Origin: JANMMJ01 sp964543235
GTDB lineage: Bacteria; Pseudomonadota; Alphaproteobacteria; Rhizobiales; Aestuariivirgaceae
DNA: 64,000 nt
Direction: 5' to 3'
Assembly (NCBI GenBank): GCA_964543235.1
Contig: CAZIXE010000005.1
Coordinates: forward strand, 1-64,000
Shown here: positions 36,329 through 45,018 of the stretch, in pieces
How the letters are laid out: each line of letters opens with the position of its first letter
Position numbering within the stretch: position 1 is the first letter of the stretch
The notes under the pieces: model-generated
Database searches by the model: none
Told to the model about the DNA's origin: nothing
The model's input: the letters and a program-made list of their open reading frames with translations, nothing else
Program-made: the position numbers and the translations under genes

Positions 36329-36350
36329 GGTGTTGAAATTTGGCAACACC
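36329..36350. repeat. Inverted repeat before the candidate small RNA
   Basis: GGTGTTG (36329-36335) and CAACACC (36344-36350) pair perfectly around an 8-nt AT-rich centre. There is no T-run, so it is more likely an operator or a weak end of the lolA transcript than an intrinsic terminator. It overlaps a TTGAAA -35-like hexamer (36333-36338). Confidence 0.4.
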
Positions 36351-36364
36351 ATATCTAATTAATA

Positions 36365-36513
36365 CCCAGTACGAAGCCGCCATTTTACAACGCGGTCTCA
36401 GTGTCCCCCCGCTCGAAAGACCGCGAGGCGGCCGTACACGCCGGTATCCCCTCCCGGCGTAAAGCGCACACAGGCGCCGGGCGCCCGGACCCCGACCGGG
36501 CGCCCACTTTTTT
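36365..36513 (+). ncRNA. Candidate small RNA with three hairpins and C-rich loops
   Basis: The 264-bp gap between lolA and xth holds three ordered perfect hairpins. The first has an 8-bp stem (36391-36398 with 36418-36425) and a loop containing CCCCCC. The second has a 7-bp stem (36438-36444 with 36454-36460) and the loop TATCCCCTC. The third is a terminator stem with a U-run. C-rich, anti-Shine-Dalgarno-like loops between stems resemble the CCUCC-loop small RNAs of alphaproteobacteria. The 5' end is estimated; an AT-rich CTAATTAATA lies where a promoter would be. No protein frame fits. Confidence 0.5.
36479..36513 (+). terminator. Strong intrinsic terminator (end of candidate small RNA)
   Basis: GGGCGCCCGG (36479-36488), a 7-nt loop and CCGGGCGCCC (36496-36505) form a 10-bp stem followed by AC and six T. 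It is 190 bp beyond the lolA stop and 41 bp before the xth start, so it more likely ends a separate short transcript. Confidence 0.85.
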
Positions 36514-36553
36514 GGCCTTGAACCGGGGCTTTCCTCCGTGCTCATTCACCGCC

Positions 36554-37357
36554 ATGAGCCTGCGAATCGCCACTTGGAACATCAACTCGGTACGCCTGCG
36601 TATTGATCTCGTTACGCGATTTCTTGAGCAGTGGGCACCGGACGTCCTCTGCCTTCAGGAAACCAAATGTCCCCAAGGTCAGTTTCCGTCTGCAGCTTTG
36701 GCGAAGCTCGGCTACACCCATGTCGCCGAGCGGGGCCAGAAGGGCTATCACGGCGTGGCCATCGTCTCGCGACTTCCGCTGGCGGATAGCGGTTCCCGCG
36801 ATTTCTGCGGCAAGACCGACAGCCGTCACATTTGCGCGACGGTAGCTGGAATTGACGTGCACAACTTCTACGTCCCGGCCGGCGGGGATGAGCCCGATCC
36901 GGATATCAACGAGAAGTTTGCCCACAAACTCCAGTTTCTTGACGAAATGGAAAGCTGGTTTGCCCGTGGGCCGATCGCCAACGGCCGCCCCGCCCTCATG
37001 CTGGGCGACCTCAATATCGCTCCGCTCGAACAGGATGTCTGGTCACACAAGGAATTGTTGAAAGTTGTCTCCCACACGCCGGTCGAAACCGATGGCCTGA
37101 AGCGTGTCCAGGCAGCTGGCGCCTGGATCGACATCATGCGCCAGCACGTCCCGCCCGAGGAGAAGCTCTACACTTGGTGGAGCTACCGGGCTCGCGACTG
37201 GGAGGCCTCTGACCGCGGCCGCCGTCTCGACCACATCTGGGCTTCTGCCGATCTGGCCGGGCGCAGCAAGGAGTTGGAAGTGATCCGCGAGGCCAGGGGC
37301 TGGCCGCGCGCCTCCGATCACGTCCCGGTCATCGCAACCTTAGACTGGTCGCCTTGA
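36554..37357 (+). CDS. xth: Exodeoxyribonuclease III
   Basis: A 267-residue AP endonuclease/exonuclease of the EEP fold. The active-site signatures WNINSVR, QETKCP (Glu), LGDLNIAP (Asp/Asn) and SDHVPVIATL (Asp-His) are all present. It cuts DNA at abasic sites during base excision repair. The start ATG 36554 opens the canonical MSLRIATWNIN; the open frame to 36401 crosses the terminator and is ignored. Its 3' end overlaps the convergent gene by 18 bp. Confidence 0.94.
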   Translation: MSLRIATWNINSVRLRIDLVTRFLEQWAPDVLCLQETKCPQGQFPSAALAKLGYTHVAERGQKGYHGVAIVSRLPLADSGSRDFCGKTDSRHICATVAGIDVHNFYVPAGGDEPDPDINEKFAHKLQFLDEMESWFARGPIANGRPALMLGDLNIAPLEQDVWSHKELLKVVSHTPVETDGLKRVQAAGAWIDIMRQHVPPEEKLYTWWSYRARDWEASDRGRRLDHIWASADLAGRSKELEVIREARGWPRASDHVPVIATLDWSP

Positions 37358-37822
37358 GAACGACCCTGCCTTGTCGAAAATCGACTTTGTTCCCATGATT
37401 TCACTTGCTGCCGTGCTGAGCTTCTTGGCCAGCGCCGCGTGAACCCTTGCACCGAATTCGGGAAACTCGCCGACAACCCGCATGAACAGTGATCGCGGGA
37501 TCCGCGCGGTGTTGACCGGCTCCGCCGCAATCACCGTTACCGAGTAGGGAATATTGGCAATCATCGCCAGTTCACCGAGAAAGGCGCCGGCGTCGGCGGC
37601 GCCGATCCTGCGGGTTTCGCCATTCTCCCTGACGAAGATCTCCGCCCTGCCGCTGAGGATCAGGTAGGCCGCAGCACCCTGGACGCCCTGGCTGATGATG
37701 GCCTGGCCCTTGCTGAAATCGGCCCGTTCGGCAGCAAAGGCAATAACCTGGAGGTGCGCGCGGTCGGCATCCGCGAATAGCGGTATCTTCCGGAAGACCT
37801 CTGCTTCCGCCTTGACCCTCAT
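37340..37822 (-). CDS. Cyclic nucleotide-binding domain protein
   Basis: A 160-residue single-domain CNMP-binding protein (FSKGQAIISQGVQGAAAYLILSG; the phosphate-binding FLGELAMI). There is no helix-turn-helix, so it is not a CRP-type regulator. Some alphaproteobacterial relatives are stand-alone sensor modules; no function is known. ATG 37822 has AGGGG 5 bp upstream; GTG 37840 is an alternative. It lies in front of cenR on the same strand but cenR ends 76 bp upstream. Confidence 0.82.
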   Translation of the reverse strand: MRVKAEAEVFRKIPLFADADRAHLQVIAFAAERADFSKGQAIISQGVQGAAAYLILSGRAEIFVRENGETRRIGAADAGAFLGELAMIANIPYSVTVIAAEPVNTARIPRSLFMRVVGEFPEFGARVHAALAKKLSTAASEIMGTKSIFDKAGSFSRRPV

Positions 37823-37897
37823 CAAGCCCCTTGCTCCCACCGCCCGGGCCGAATCACCCGTTCCTACCTAGCACGGTGGCAACCCAGCGGAAACGTG

Positions 37898-38584
37898 TCA
37901 GGGAACGAGCTTGTAGCCTCCGGCCTCGGTCACGAGGATCTCAGGGTGACTGGCATCCCGCTCGATCTTCTGGCGTAGGCGATAGATGTGGGTCTCGAGC
38001 GTGTGCGTGGTCACGCCGGCGTTGTAGCCCCACACGTCATGCAGCAGGACATCGCGGCTGACCACCTGCTCGCCGGCCCGATAGAGGAATTTGATGATCG
38101 ACGTTTCTTTTTCGGTGAGCCGCGTCTTGCGGTTGTCATCGCGGATCAGCATCTTGGAACTGGGCTTGAAGATGTAGGGTCCGACCTTGAAGACCGCATC
38201 TTCGCTCTGTTCATGCTGCCGGAGATGCGCCCGGATGCGGGCCAGCAACACGCCGAAGCGGAACGGCTTGGTGACGTAGTCGTTGGCGCCCGAATCGAGG
38301 CCGAGGATCATGTCGGAGTCCGAGCCCTGCGCAGTCAGCATGATGATCGGACCCTTGTAGCCGTTGCGCCGCATGATCTTGCAGGCTTCCCTGCCGTCCA
38401 TATCGGGCAGGTTGACGTCAAGAATTACCAGATCAGCATGGTCGGCCTTGAGTGCCTTCACACCGGCCGTGGCATTGGCGGCATCGGTCACGTAGAACTC
38501 GTCATGCAGCGAGAACTGCTCCTTCAATGTCTCGCGCAGAGTGTCGTCATCGTCGACGATCAGGATTTTCTTCGTTGTGCTCAT
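37898..38584 (-). CDS. cenR: OmpR-type response regulator, CenR
   Basis: A 228-residue response regulator: receiver domain with the acidic pocket DDDD (11-14), phospho-acceptor Asp56 in VILDVNLPDMDG and Lys in YVTKPFRF, then a winged helix (TRLTEKETSIIKFLYRAGEQVVSR...TTHTLETHIYRLRQKIE). The sequence matches CenR, the essential cell-envelope regulator of alphaproteobacteria, which works with CenK. The L,D-transpeptidase gene is divergent, 79 bp away, consistent with an envelope role. Confidence 0.88.
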   Translation of the reverse strand: MSTTKKILIVDDDDTLRETLKEQFSLHDEFYVTDAANATAGVKALKADHADLVILDVNLPDMDGREACKIMRRNGYKGPIIMLTAQGSDSDMILGLDSGANDYVTKPFRFGVLLARIRAHLRQHEQSEDAVFKVGPYIFKPSSKMLIRDDNRKTRLTEKETSIIKFLYRAGEQVVSRDVLLHDVWGYNAGVTTHTLETHIYRLRQKIERDASHPEILVTEAGGYKLVP

Positions 38585-38663
38585 GGCTTGCTGCCGGATA
38601 TCAAATGGCGGAATCGGATCGCATGTTAGTGTTTCGCCGTCCAAAACGCAAAACCACTTCGCT

Positions 38664-39179
38664 GTGAGCAAATTCATCAGAAATCTTCACGTTTTCGCGA
38701 TCTCGCCGCGAGCTACGGCGGCGCAGCTTCGCGCCGGCCATCTCGTTGTGCGCTGTTCCTTGGGCCGCGGGGGGATTAGAACCCTGAAGCGTGAAGGCGA
38801 TGGCGCAACTCCGCGCGGCAACTGGCGCATCGTCGCCGGCCTGACCAGGTTGCGGCGGGCGCGGTCGGGCCTGCCTCTGAAGCCGATCCGCCATGATGAC
38901 GCCTGGTGTGATGATCCGGATGATCCCCGCTACAACCACCCGGTTCGCCTCCCTTACCCGGCGAGCCACGAACGCCTTTGGCGGGACGACCGGCTTTATG
39001 ACGTCATTCTGGTGCTCGACCACAACACCAGACCCCGGCTCAGGGGCCGGGGCAGCGCCGTGTTCTTCCATCTGCGCGAGGCTGAGCGTCCGACCTCCGG
39101 CTGTGTCGCCATAGACCGCGCTGACATGTTGAGGCTCCTGCCACACCTGAAGCGCGGCAGCCGCCTCATCATTCACTGA
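38664..39179 (+). CDS. L,D-transpeptidase (YkuD domain)
   Basis: About 171 residues from GTG 38664. The catalytic YkuD motif is seen in AVFFHLREAERPTSGCVAI (His, then SGC with the nucleophile Cys). YkuD enzymes form 3-3 peptidoglycan cross-links or attach lipoproteins. No signal peptide is obvious and no ATG start exists before the domain, so the start is uncertain. It is divergent from cenR, whose product may control it. Its last 7 bp overlap the convergent yggS. Confidence 0.8.
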   Translation: MSKFIRNLHVFAISPRATAAQLRAGHLVVRCSLGRGGIRTLKREGDGATPRGNWRIVAGLTRLRRARSGLPLKPIRHDDAWCDDPDDPRYNHPVRLPYPASHERLWRDDRLYDVILVLDHNTRPRLRGRGSAVFFHLREAERPTSGCVAIDRADMLRLLPHLKRGSRLIIH

Positions 39180-39874
39180 GCTGCCGGCTTTACCCTCTCG
39201 CCGAAGATTGCCGACCCGACCCGGACATGGGTGGCACCAAGCCGGATCGCGGTCTCAAAGTCGCCGCTCATGCCCATGCTGACGATGGGCAGCGCGTGGC
39301 TGTCGGCAAGTTCCTTGAGGAGCCTGAAATGCGGTTCGGGCGCATCGGCAACCGGAGGGATGCACATCAGCCCGCCAACCTCGAGCCGCGCCTCGTTGCG
39401 GCAGAATGCCAGGAATGCAGCTGTATCCTCGGGCGCGATGCCGGCCTTCTGGTGCTCGTGTCCGGTGTTGACCTGGATGAGCACACGGCGCGGCGTGTCC
39501 TGCTTGCGCATCTCTGCAGCAAGCGCCAGCGCCAGTTTTGGCCGGTCGAGCGACTGGATCACATCGAAGAGCCTCACGGCATCTGCCGCCTTGTTGGTTT
39601 GCAGCGGACCGATCAGATGCAATTCGAGATCGCGATGGCGAAGCCGCAGGTCCGGCCATTTGCCCTTGGCCTCCTGGACGCGGTTTTCTCCGAATACCCG
39701 CTGGCCCGCTGCAATGATCGGCGCGATGGCATCCGGCCCGAACGTCTTGCTTACCGCGACCAGGCAGATGTCTTCCCGGCGTCGCCCGGCCGCGGTCGCG
39801 GCTGCCGCGATACGTTGCTGCACGCTGCGAAGCCGCTGCACGGCAGGCATTTCCAAAGCGGAATCTTGGGTCAT
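39173..39874 (-). CDS. YggS-family pyridoxal-phosphate homeostasis protein
   Basis: A 233-residue fold-III PLP-binding protein: the PLP lysine in LVAVSKTFG, GENRVQEA, HLIGPLQTNKA and the C-terminal SMGMSGDFETAIRLGATHVRVGSAIFG phosphate loop. These proteins buffer free PLP and have no known enzyme activity. ATG 39874 gives the family length; a TTG at 39910 would add 12 residues. Divergent from leuS with 77 bp between starts. Confidence 0.92.
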   Translation of the reverse strand: MTQDSALEMPAVQRLRSVQQRIAAAATAAGRRREDICLVAVSKTFGPDAIAPIIAAGQRVFGENRVQEAKGKWPDLRLRHRDLELHLIGPLQTNKAADAVRLFDVIQSLDRPKLALALAAEMRKQDTPRRVLIQVNTGHEHQKAGIAPEDTAAFLAFCRNEARLEVGGLMCIPPVADAPEPHFRLLKELADSHALPIVSMGMSGDFETAIRLGATHVRVGSAIFGERVKPAAQ

Positions 39875-39951
39875 TGCGGCCGATATGACCAAGCTTGCAG
39901 GCTCTGACAAGTGCTGGTACCTCCGGGCGACTCAAATCGTGGGCATGCAAC

Positions 39952-42546
39952 GTGACGACCGAACGCTATAACCCGAGGGAGGCCGAGCCGTATTGGCAGA
40001 AGGTCTGGGAGGAGCGCAAGTGCTTTGAAGCCAGGGAGGAATCCGGGCGGCGCAAATATTACGTCCTCGAAATGTTTCCTTATCCTTCGGGACGCATTCA
40101 CATGGGCCATGTCCGCAACTACACCATGGGCGACGTCGTCGCCCGCTACATGCGTGCCCGCGGTTACAATGTCCTGCATCCCATGGGCTGGGACGCTTTC
40201 GGCATGCCGGCCGAGAATGCCGCCATCGAACGCGGTGTTCACCCGCGCGCCTGGACCTATGAGAACATCGCCACGATGCGCCGTCAGCTCAAGTCCATGG
40301 GCTTGTCGCTCGACTGGAGCCGGGAAATCGCCACCTGTGACCCCTCCTACTACCGGCATGAACAGGAGATGTTCATCGACTTCATGGCGGCCGGCCTCGT
40401 CGAGCGCAAGGTCTCCATGGTCAACTGGGATCCGGTCGATATGACTGTGCTGGCCAACGAGCAGGTTATCGATGGCCGCGGCTGGCGTTCGGGTGCGCTG
40501 GTTGAGAAGCGCGAGCTAGCACAGTGGTTCCTGAAGATTACGGCCTGCGCCGAAGAACTTCTGTCGGCCCTCGATCAGCTCACTCATTGGCCCGAAAAGG
40601 TGCGCCTCATGCAGCGCAACTGGATCGGCCGGTCCGAGGGCTTGCGCTTTTCGTTCGATCTCGAGGATGAGGCCGGCAATCTCCTGGCCGACCGCCTGAC
40701 GGTCTTCACGACCCGCCACGACACGTTGTTCGGCGCAAGCTTCTGCGCGCTGTCCCCCGATCACGACCTGGTCAGGCGCTACGCTGAGACCGACACCGGC
40801 CTTCAGGCCTTCCGCCGCGAATGCGCGGCCCTCGGCACCAGCGAGGAAAGCATCGAGCGCGCCGAGAAGAAAGGCTATCGGCTCCCGGTCTACGCCCGCC
40901 ATCCCTTTCGCAACGGCCTTCGGCTACCCCTTTATGCCGCGAACTTCGTGCTGATGGGGTATGGCGAGGGGGCCATCTTTGGCTGCCCAGGCCATGACCA
41001 GCGCGACTTTGAGTTTGCCACGAAGTATGGCCTGGCGATCATACCCGTGGTAGTGCCAAAAGGAACGGATCCGAATCGGATTGACATCTCTTCCGGACCA
41101 TACCTCGAGAAAGATGAGTCCGAGGCCGTAATGATCAATTCCGGCTTCCTCGATGGCCTGTCCGTCGATGCCGCAAAGGAGGAGGTGGCGAGCCGTCTCG
41201 TGGCGCAGGGCCGCGCTGAACGTAAGGTGAATTTCCGCCTGCGCGACTGGGGAGTTTCCCGCCAGCGTTATTGGGGATGTCCGATTCCGGTGATCCATTG
41301 CGAGGCGTGCGGCATCGTGCCGGTGCCGAAGAAGGACCTGCCTGTTACCCTCCCCGAGGATGTCAGTTTCGACCGGCCCGGCAATCCACTCGACCATCAT
41401 CCGACCTGGAAACATGTGCCCTGCCCCTCCTGCGGCAGACCGGCACGCCGCGAAACCGACACCTTTGACACTTTCATCGATTCGTCCTGGTATTTCGGCC
41501 GCTTCTGCTCACCGCACGCCGATGTGCCGGTCGACCGTGAAGCAGCCCGCTACTGGATGCCGGTAGACCAGTATATCGGTGGCGTCGAACACGCGATCCT
41601 CCATCTCCTCTACTCACGCTTTTACGCCCGTGCCATGACCCGGACCGGACATTTCGACATCGAGGAGCCCTTTGCCAGCCTCTTCACCCAGGGCATGGTG
41701 GTACACGAGACCTTCCGCAACCAGGCCGGCGAATGGGTCCTTCCGGTCGAGGCGGTGCGCGCCGGTGACGGCTGGGTCCATGCCAGAACTGGTGAGCCAC
41801 TGACCGTCGGCGGTATCGAGAAGATGTCGAAGTCGAAGCGCAATGTCGTCGACCCCGAGATCATTATCGAGCGCTACGGTGCCGATACCGCTCGCTGGTT
41901 CATGCTGTCGGACACACCGCCCGAGCGCGATATCGAATGGACCGAGGCGGGTGTCGAGGGCGCCTGGCGTTTCACGCAGCGGGTCTGGCGCCTCGTGAAC
42001 GATGCCGCCGCCGCTGTGGCCAACAGCTCGGACGGAGGATCGCCGGCTGTCCGGGAACTGCGCCAGTGGACGCATCGCACCATCGCTGCCGTGACCGATG
42101 ACATCGCCGGGCTCAGGTTCAATCGGGCCATCGCCCGCATCTACGAACTGTCGAACGCGCTAGGTGTCGCCCTGCAGGGCAGCGACCGCTCGGCCGCCAT
42201 GGTCAGGGCCATGCGCGAGGCGGCATCTGCCATGGTCCAGCTGATGGCACCGATGATGCCTCACCTTGCTGAAGAGTGCTGGCGCCGGCTGGGCGGCAAG
42301 GACCTTGTTGTCGAGACTCCCTGGCCGGAGGCCGTTCCCGAGTTCGTCGTCCGGGACGAAGTCACCATCGCCGTGCAAGTGAACGGCAAGCGGCGCGATG
42401 AAATCACCCTTGCCAAGGGCTTGGCATCAGAGGAAGTTGAGGCGCGCGTGCTTGAATTGGAAAGCGTCAGGCGCGCACTGGCCGGCAGGCCGGTGCGCAA
42501 GGTGATCGTTGTTAAGGACCGGATTGCCAACGTTGTTGGGGGATAG
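39952..42546 (+). CDS. leuS: Leucyl-tRNA synthetase
   Basis: An 864-residue class I synthetase with HIGH-type PSGRIHMGHVRNY near residue 42 and KMSKS in EKMSKSKRNVVDP. The editing domain (about 220-420) lies between. It charges tRNA-Leu. The GTG at 39952 (VTTERYNPREAEPYWQ) fits the family length; an earlier frame from 39895 overlaps yggS. It starts the leuS-lptE-holA operon. Confidence 0.96.
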   Translation: MTTERYNPREAEPYWQKVWEERKCFEAREESGRRKYYVLEMFPYPSGRIHMGHVRNYTMGDVVARYMRARGYNVLHPMGWDAFGMPAENAAIERGVHPRAWTYENIATMRRQLKSMGLSLDWSREIATCDPSYYRHEQEMFIDFMAAGLVERKVSMVNWDPVDMTVLANEQVIDGRGWRSGALVEKRELAQWFLKITACAEELLSALDQLTHWPEKVRLMQRNWIGRSEGLRFSFDLEDEAGNLLADRLTVFTTRHDTLFGASFCALSPDHDLVRRYAETDTGLQAFRRECAALGTSEESIERAEKKGYRLPVYARHPFRNGLRLPLYAANFVLMGYGEGAIFGCPGHDQRDFEFATKYGLAIIPVVVPKGTDPNRIDISSGPYLEKDESEAVMINSGFLDGLSVDAAKEEVASRLVAQGRAERKVNFRLRDWGVSRQRYWGCPIPVIHCEACGIVPVPKKDLPVTLPEDVSFDRPGNPLDHHPTWKHVPCPSCGRPARRETDTFDTFIDSSWYFGRFCSPHADVPVDREAARYWMPVDQYIGGVEHAILHLLYSRFYARAMTRTGHFDIEEPFASLFTQGMVVHETFRNQAGEWVLPVEAVRAGDGWVHARTGEPLTVGGIEKMSKSKRNVVDPEIIIERYGADTARWFMLSDTPPERDIEWTEAGVEGAWRFTQRVWRLVNDAAAAVANSSDGGSPAVRELRQWTHRTIAAVTDDIAGLRFNRAIARIYELSNALGVALQGSDRSAAMVRAMREAASAMVQLMAPMMPHLAEECWRRLGGKDLVVETPWPEAVPEFVVRDEVTIAVQVNGKRRDEITLAKGLASEEVEARVLELESVRRALAGRPVRKVIVVKDRIANVVGG

Positions 42547-42548
42547 TC

Positions 42549-43055
42549 ATGCGGCCGCCGCTTCCTGCGATTCTGGTTGCCTCCATCCTGCTCCTTGGGT
42601 TGCCGGGATGCGGCATGCGGCCACTCTACGCCACCAATGATGAAGGACAGGCGGTCGGTAGCGAGCTCGCAGCCATTGCCATTCCACCAGCCGACAACCG
42701 GCTGGGTCAGATCATTCGCAATGACCTATTGTCGGCAATGCGGCCCGCTGGTCGTGCCGAACCGGACCGCTACTCGTTAGAACTCCTCACCACGACGCGA
42801 GAGGACCATGCCGCCAAGCTCAACAATCTCGGCGCTGACCGGCGGACGGTGGTCGTCAATGTCAGTTACCGCCTGGTCGACAAGGCCTCCGGTCGGCCTG
42901 TCGATCAGGGCAAGACATTCTCGCAGGTCTCCTATGACGAGACCGGCCAATCCTTTGCAGACCTGCGCGCCAGGGACAATGCCTATGAGCGCGCCGCCCA
43001 TGAGATCAGCCAGGACATCCGCTCCCGGCTGGCGGCTCACTTTGCCTCTGGCTGA
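42549..43055 (+). CDS. lptE: LPS-assembly lipoprotein LptE
   Basis: A 168-residue lipoprotein with the lipobox LPGC at 18-21 and the LptE opening GMRPLYAT. It plugs the LptD barrel and helps insert lipopolysaccharide in the outer membrane. It lies 2 bp after leuS and 12 bp before holA, the usual operon order. Confidence 0.92.
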   Translation: MRPPLPAILVASILLLGLPGCGMRPLYATNDEGQAVGSELAAIAIPPADNRLGQIIRNDLLSAMRPAGRAEPDRYSLELLTTTREDHAAKLNNLGADRRTVVVNVSYRLVDKASGRPVDQGKTFSQVSYDETGQSFADLRARDNAYERAAHEISQDIRSRLAAHFASG

Positions 43056-43067
43056 GGTGCGGGTTTC

Positions 43068-44108
43068 GTGGCAGTCGTCAAGGGCGCGGCGATCGAAGGC
43101 TTCTTGAAGCAGCCACCGGCCGCGGCAGCCGCGGTGCTCCTGTATGGCTCTGACAGCGGTCTTGTCCGCGAGCGGGCCCAACGCCTCGTCAGGGCAGTTG
43201 CCGGAAGCCTCGATGATCCCTTCACGGTGGTGCGCCTGGAAGAAGCGAATCTGGCCGCCGATCCCGGCCGTCTGGCCGATGAATTCAATGCCATTGCGAT
43301 GCTGGGTGGGCGCCGCGCCGTCTGGGTCACGGAAGCCGACAAGGCTTTCCTGAAGGCTGTTGAACCGCTGCTGGAGTCGCCTGCTGCCGGCAATCTGATA
43401 ATCGCCGAATCCGGCAATCTCGCGAAGACCTCACCGCTGCGCTCGCTCATCGAGAGAGCGCCTTCTGCCTATGCCATTGCTGCCTACGAGGACACCGAGG
43501 AAGATCTCCGCAGCCTCATCGCCGCTGAACTCGCTGTGACCGGTGTGCAGATCGACCCCGACGCTGAAAAGCTGCTTGTCAGTTTATTGTCCGGCGATCG
43601 CCAGCTGTCGCGATCCGAGCTTGGCAAACTGGCGGTCTATGGCATCGGCCGTTCAGTCCTGACGATTGCCGACATCGAGGCGGTATGCGGTGATGTCGCC
43701 GCGAGGTCGATTGACGATGTGATCGACGCAGTTTTCGAGGGTGACCTGGAAGCCTGCGACAAGGCCTACGCCCGCGTGATCGATTCCGGCGCCACTGCAT
43801 CGGCTGTTCTGACCATGATGGCCATGCACATTGCCCGCCTCCAGCAGTTGCGCATTGAGATCGACGCCGGCAAATCGCCGGAAGAGGCCGTGCGTGCGGC
43901 AAGACCGCCCATCTTCTTCAAGAAGGCGGGCGGAGTGGTGAGGCAGCTGCGGCTTTGGGATATCGACGCTCTCGTCGCGGCGGGAGCGTCGGTGGCCCAG
44001 GCGACGCGAGCCTCCCGCTCGGGATCGGAACTCGATGAGGCGATAACCGGCCGCACGCTCCTGGCCCTCGCTCGCACGGCGCGGCAGACCCGCTTGGGCC
44101 GTTACTGA
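43068..44108 (+). CDS. holA: DNA polymerase III delta subunit
   Basis: A 346-residue clamp-loader subunit with GTG start. The N-terminal AAVLLYGSDSGLVRERAQRLV and the helical C-terminal ARLQQLRIEIDAGKSPEEAV...PPIFFKKAGGVVRQL match HolA. It opens the beta clamp during replication. Last gene of leuS-lptE-holA; its end is 16 bp from convergent parB, with no terminator visible. Confidence 0.93.
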   Translation: MAVVKGAAIEGFLKQPPAAAAAVLLYGSDSGLVRERAQRLVRAVAGSLDDPFTVVRLEEANLAADPGRLADEFNAIAMLGGRRAVWVTEADKAFLKAVEPLLESPAAGNLIIAESGNLAKTSPLRSLIERAPSAYAIAAYEDTEEDLRSLIAAELAVTGVQIDPDAEKLLVSLLSGDRQLSRSELGKLAVYGIGRSVLTIADIEAVCGDVAARSIDDVIDAVFEGDLEACDKAYARVIDSGATASAVLTMMAMHIARLQQLRIEIDAGKSPEEAVRAARPPIFFKKAGGVVRQLRLWDIDALVAAGASVAQATRASRSGSELDEAITGRTLLALARTARQTRLGRY

Positions 44109-44124
44109 TCCTGGACCGGGGCCA

Positions 44125-45000
44125 TTATTGCGGGCGCGATTTCAGCCGGGCGCAGACATCATCGAGCTGCTCGAGCGTCGCATAGCGGATGGTCACGGTG
44201 CCGCCTGCCTTGCCCTTGTCCGAGATGCCGACAGTAAGCCCGAGGGCCTCGGAAATCTCGCGTTCAAGTGCCCGCGTGTCGGCGCTCTTTTCGCGGACGT
44301 GGCGTGTCCCTGCTGCAGCGCCCGCCAAACTGTGTCGGCGCGAGAGTTCTTCGGCATCCCTGACCGTCATGCCGAGCTTGATGATTTGCTGTGCGAGCTC
44401 TTCCGGCCGTTCGGTGGCCACCAGTGCGCGTGCATGGCCTGCCGTGAGCGTACCACTCTCGATATGCTGGCGCACTGTTTCCGGAAGCGACAGCAGGCGC
44501 AGCGTATTCGAGATGTGGCTGCGGCTCTTGCCAACTGATTCGGCCAGCTGGTTCTGCGTATAGCCGAACTGCTCCATCAGCTGGGCGTAGCCGCGCGCCT
44601 CTTCAATGGCGTTGAGGTCCGAGCGCTGGATGTTCTCGATGAGAGCGATTTCCAGCGCTTCGCCATCGCTGAGCTCGCGGATGATGACGGGAACCTCGTG
44701 AATGCCGGCACGCTGCGCCGCCCGCCAGCGGCGTTCGCCCGCTACGATCTCGTACTCGCCGTCGCCGCGCTGGCGCACGACCAGGGGCTGCAGCAGACCC
44801 TTTTCGCGGATCGACCGGGCCAGGTCATCGAGCTCGTCATCCTTGAAATGCTTGCGCGGGTTGTTTGGGTTGGCGTGCAGGAGTTCGATGGGCATGTGCC
44901 TGAGGCTGCGCGTATCCTGGATCACCGCTTCCTCGGTCGTGTCGTCGCCGATCAGCGCGGCCAGCCCGCGCCCCAGCCTGCGTTTCTGCGCTTGCATCAT
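44125..45000 (-). CDS. parB: Chromosome-partitioning protein ParB
   Basis: A 291-residue ParB: KRRLGRGLAALIG start, CTPase motif VAGERRWRAAQRAG, SVGKSRSHISNTLRLLSLP helix-turn-helix for parS, and a C-terminal dimer domain. ParB loads at parS as a CTP-dependent sliding clamp. Two near-perfect parS sites lie 1.4 and 3.3 kb upstream. ATG 45000 follows GAGGG; TTG 45012 is unlikely. 18 bp after parA. Confidence 0.95.
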   Translation of the reverse strand: MMQAQKRRLGRGLAALIGDDTTEEAVIQDTRSLRHMPIELLHANPNNPRKHFKDDELDDLARSIREKGLLQPLVVRQRGDGEYEIVAGERRWRAAQRAGIHEVPVIIRELSDGEALEIALIENIQRSDLNAIEEARGYAQLMEQFGYTQNQLAESVGKSRSHISNTLRLLSLPETVRQHIESGTLTAGHARALVATERPEELAQQIIKLGMTVRDAEELSRRHSLAGAAAGTRHVREKSADTRALEREISEALGLTVGISDKGKAGGTVTIRYATLEQLDDVCARLKSRPQ

Positions 45001-45018
45001 GTTTGCCCTCAACCTGCT

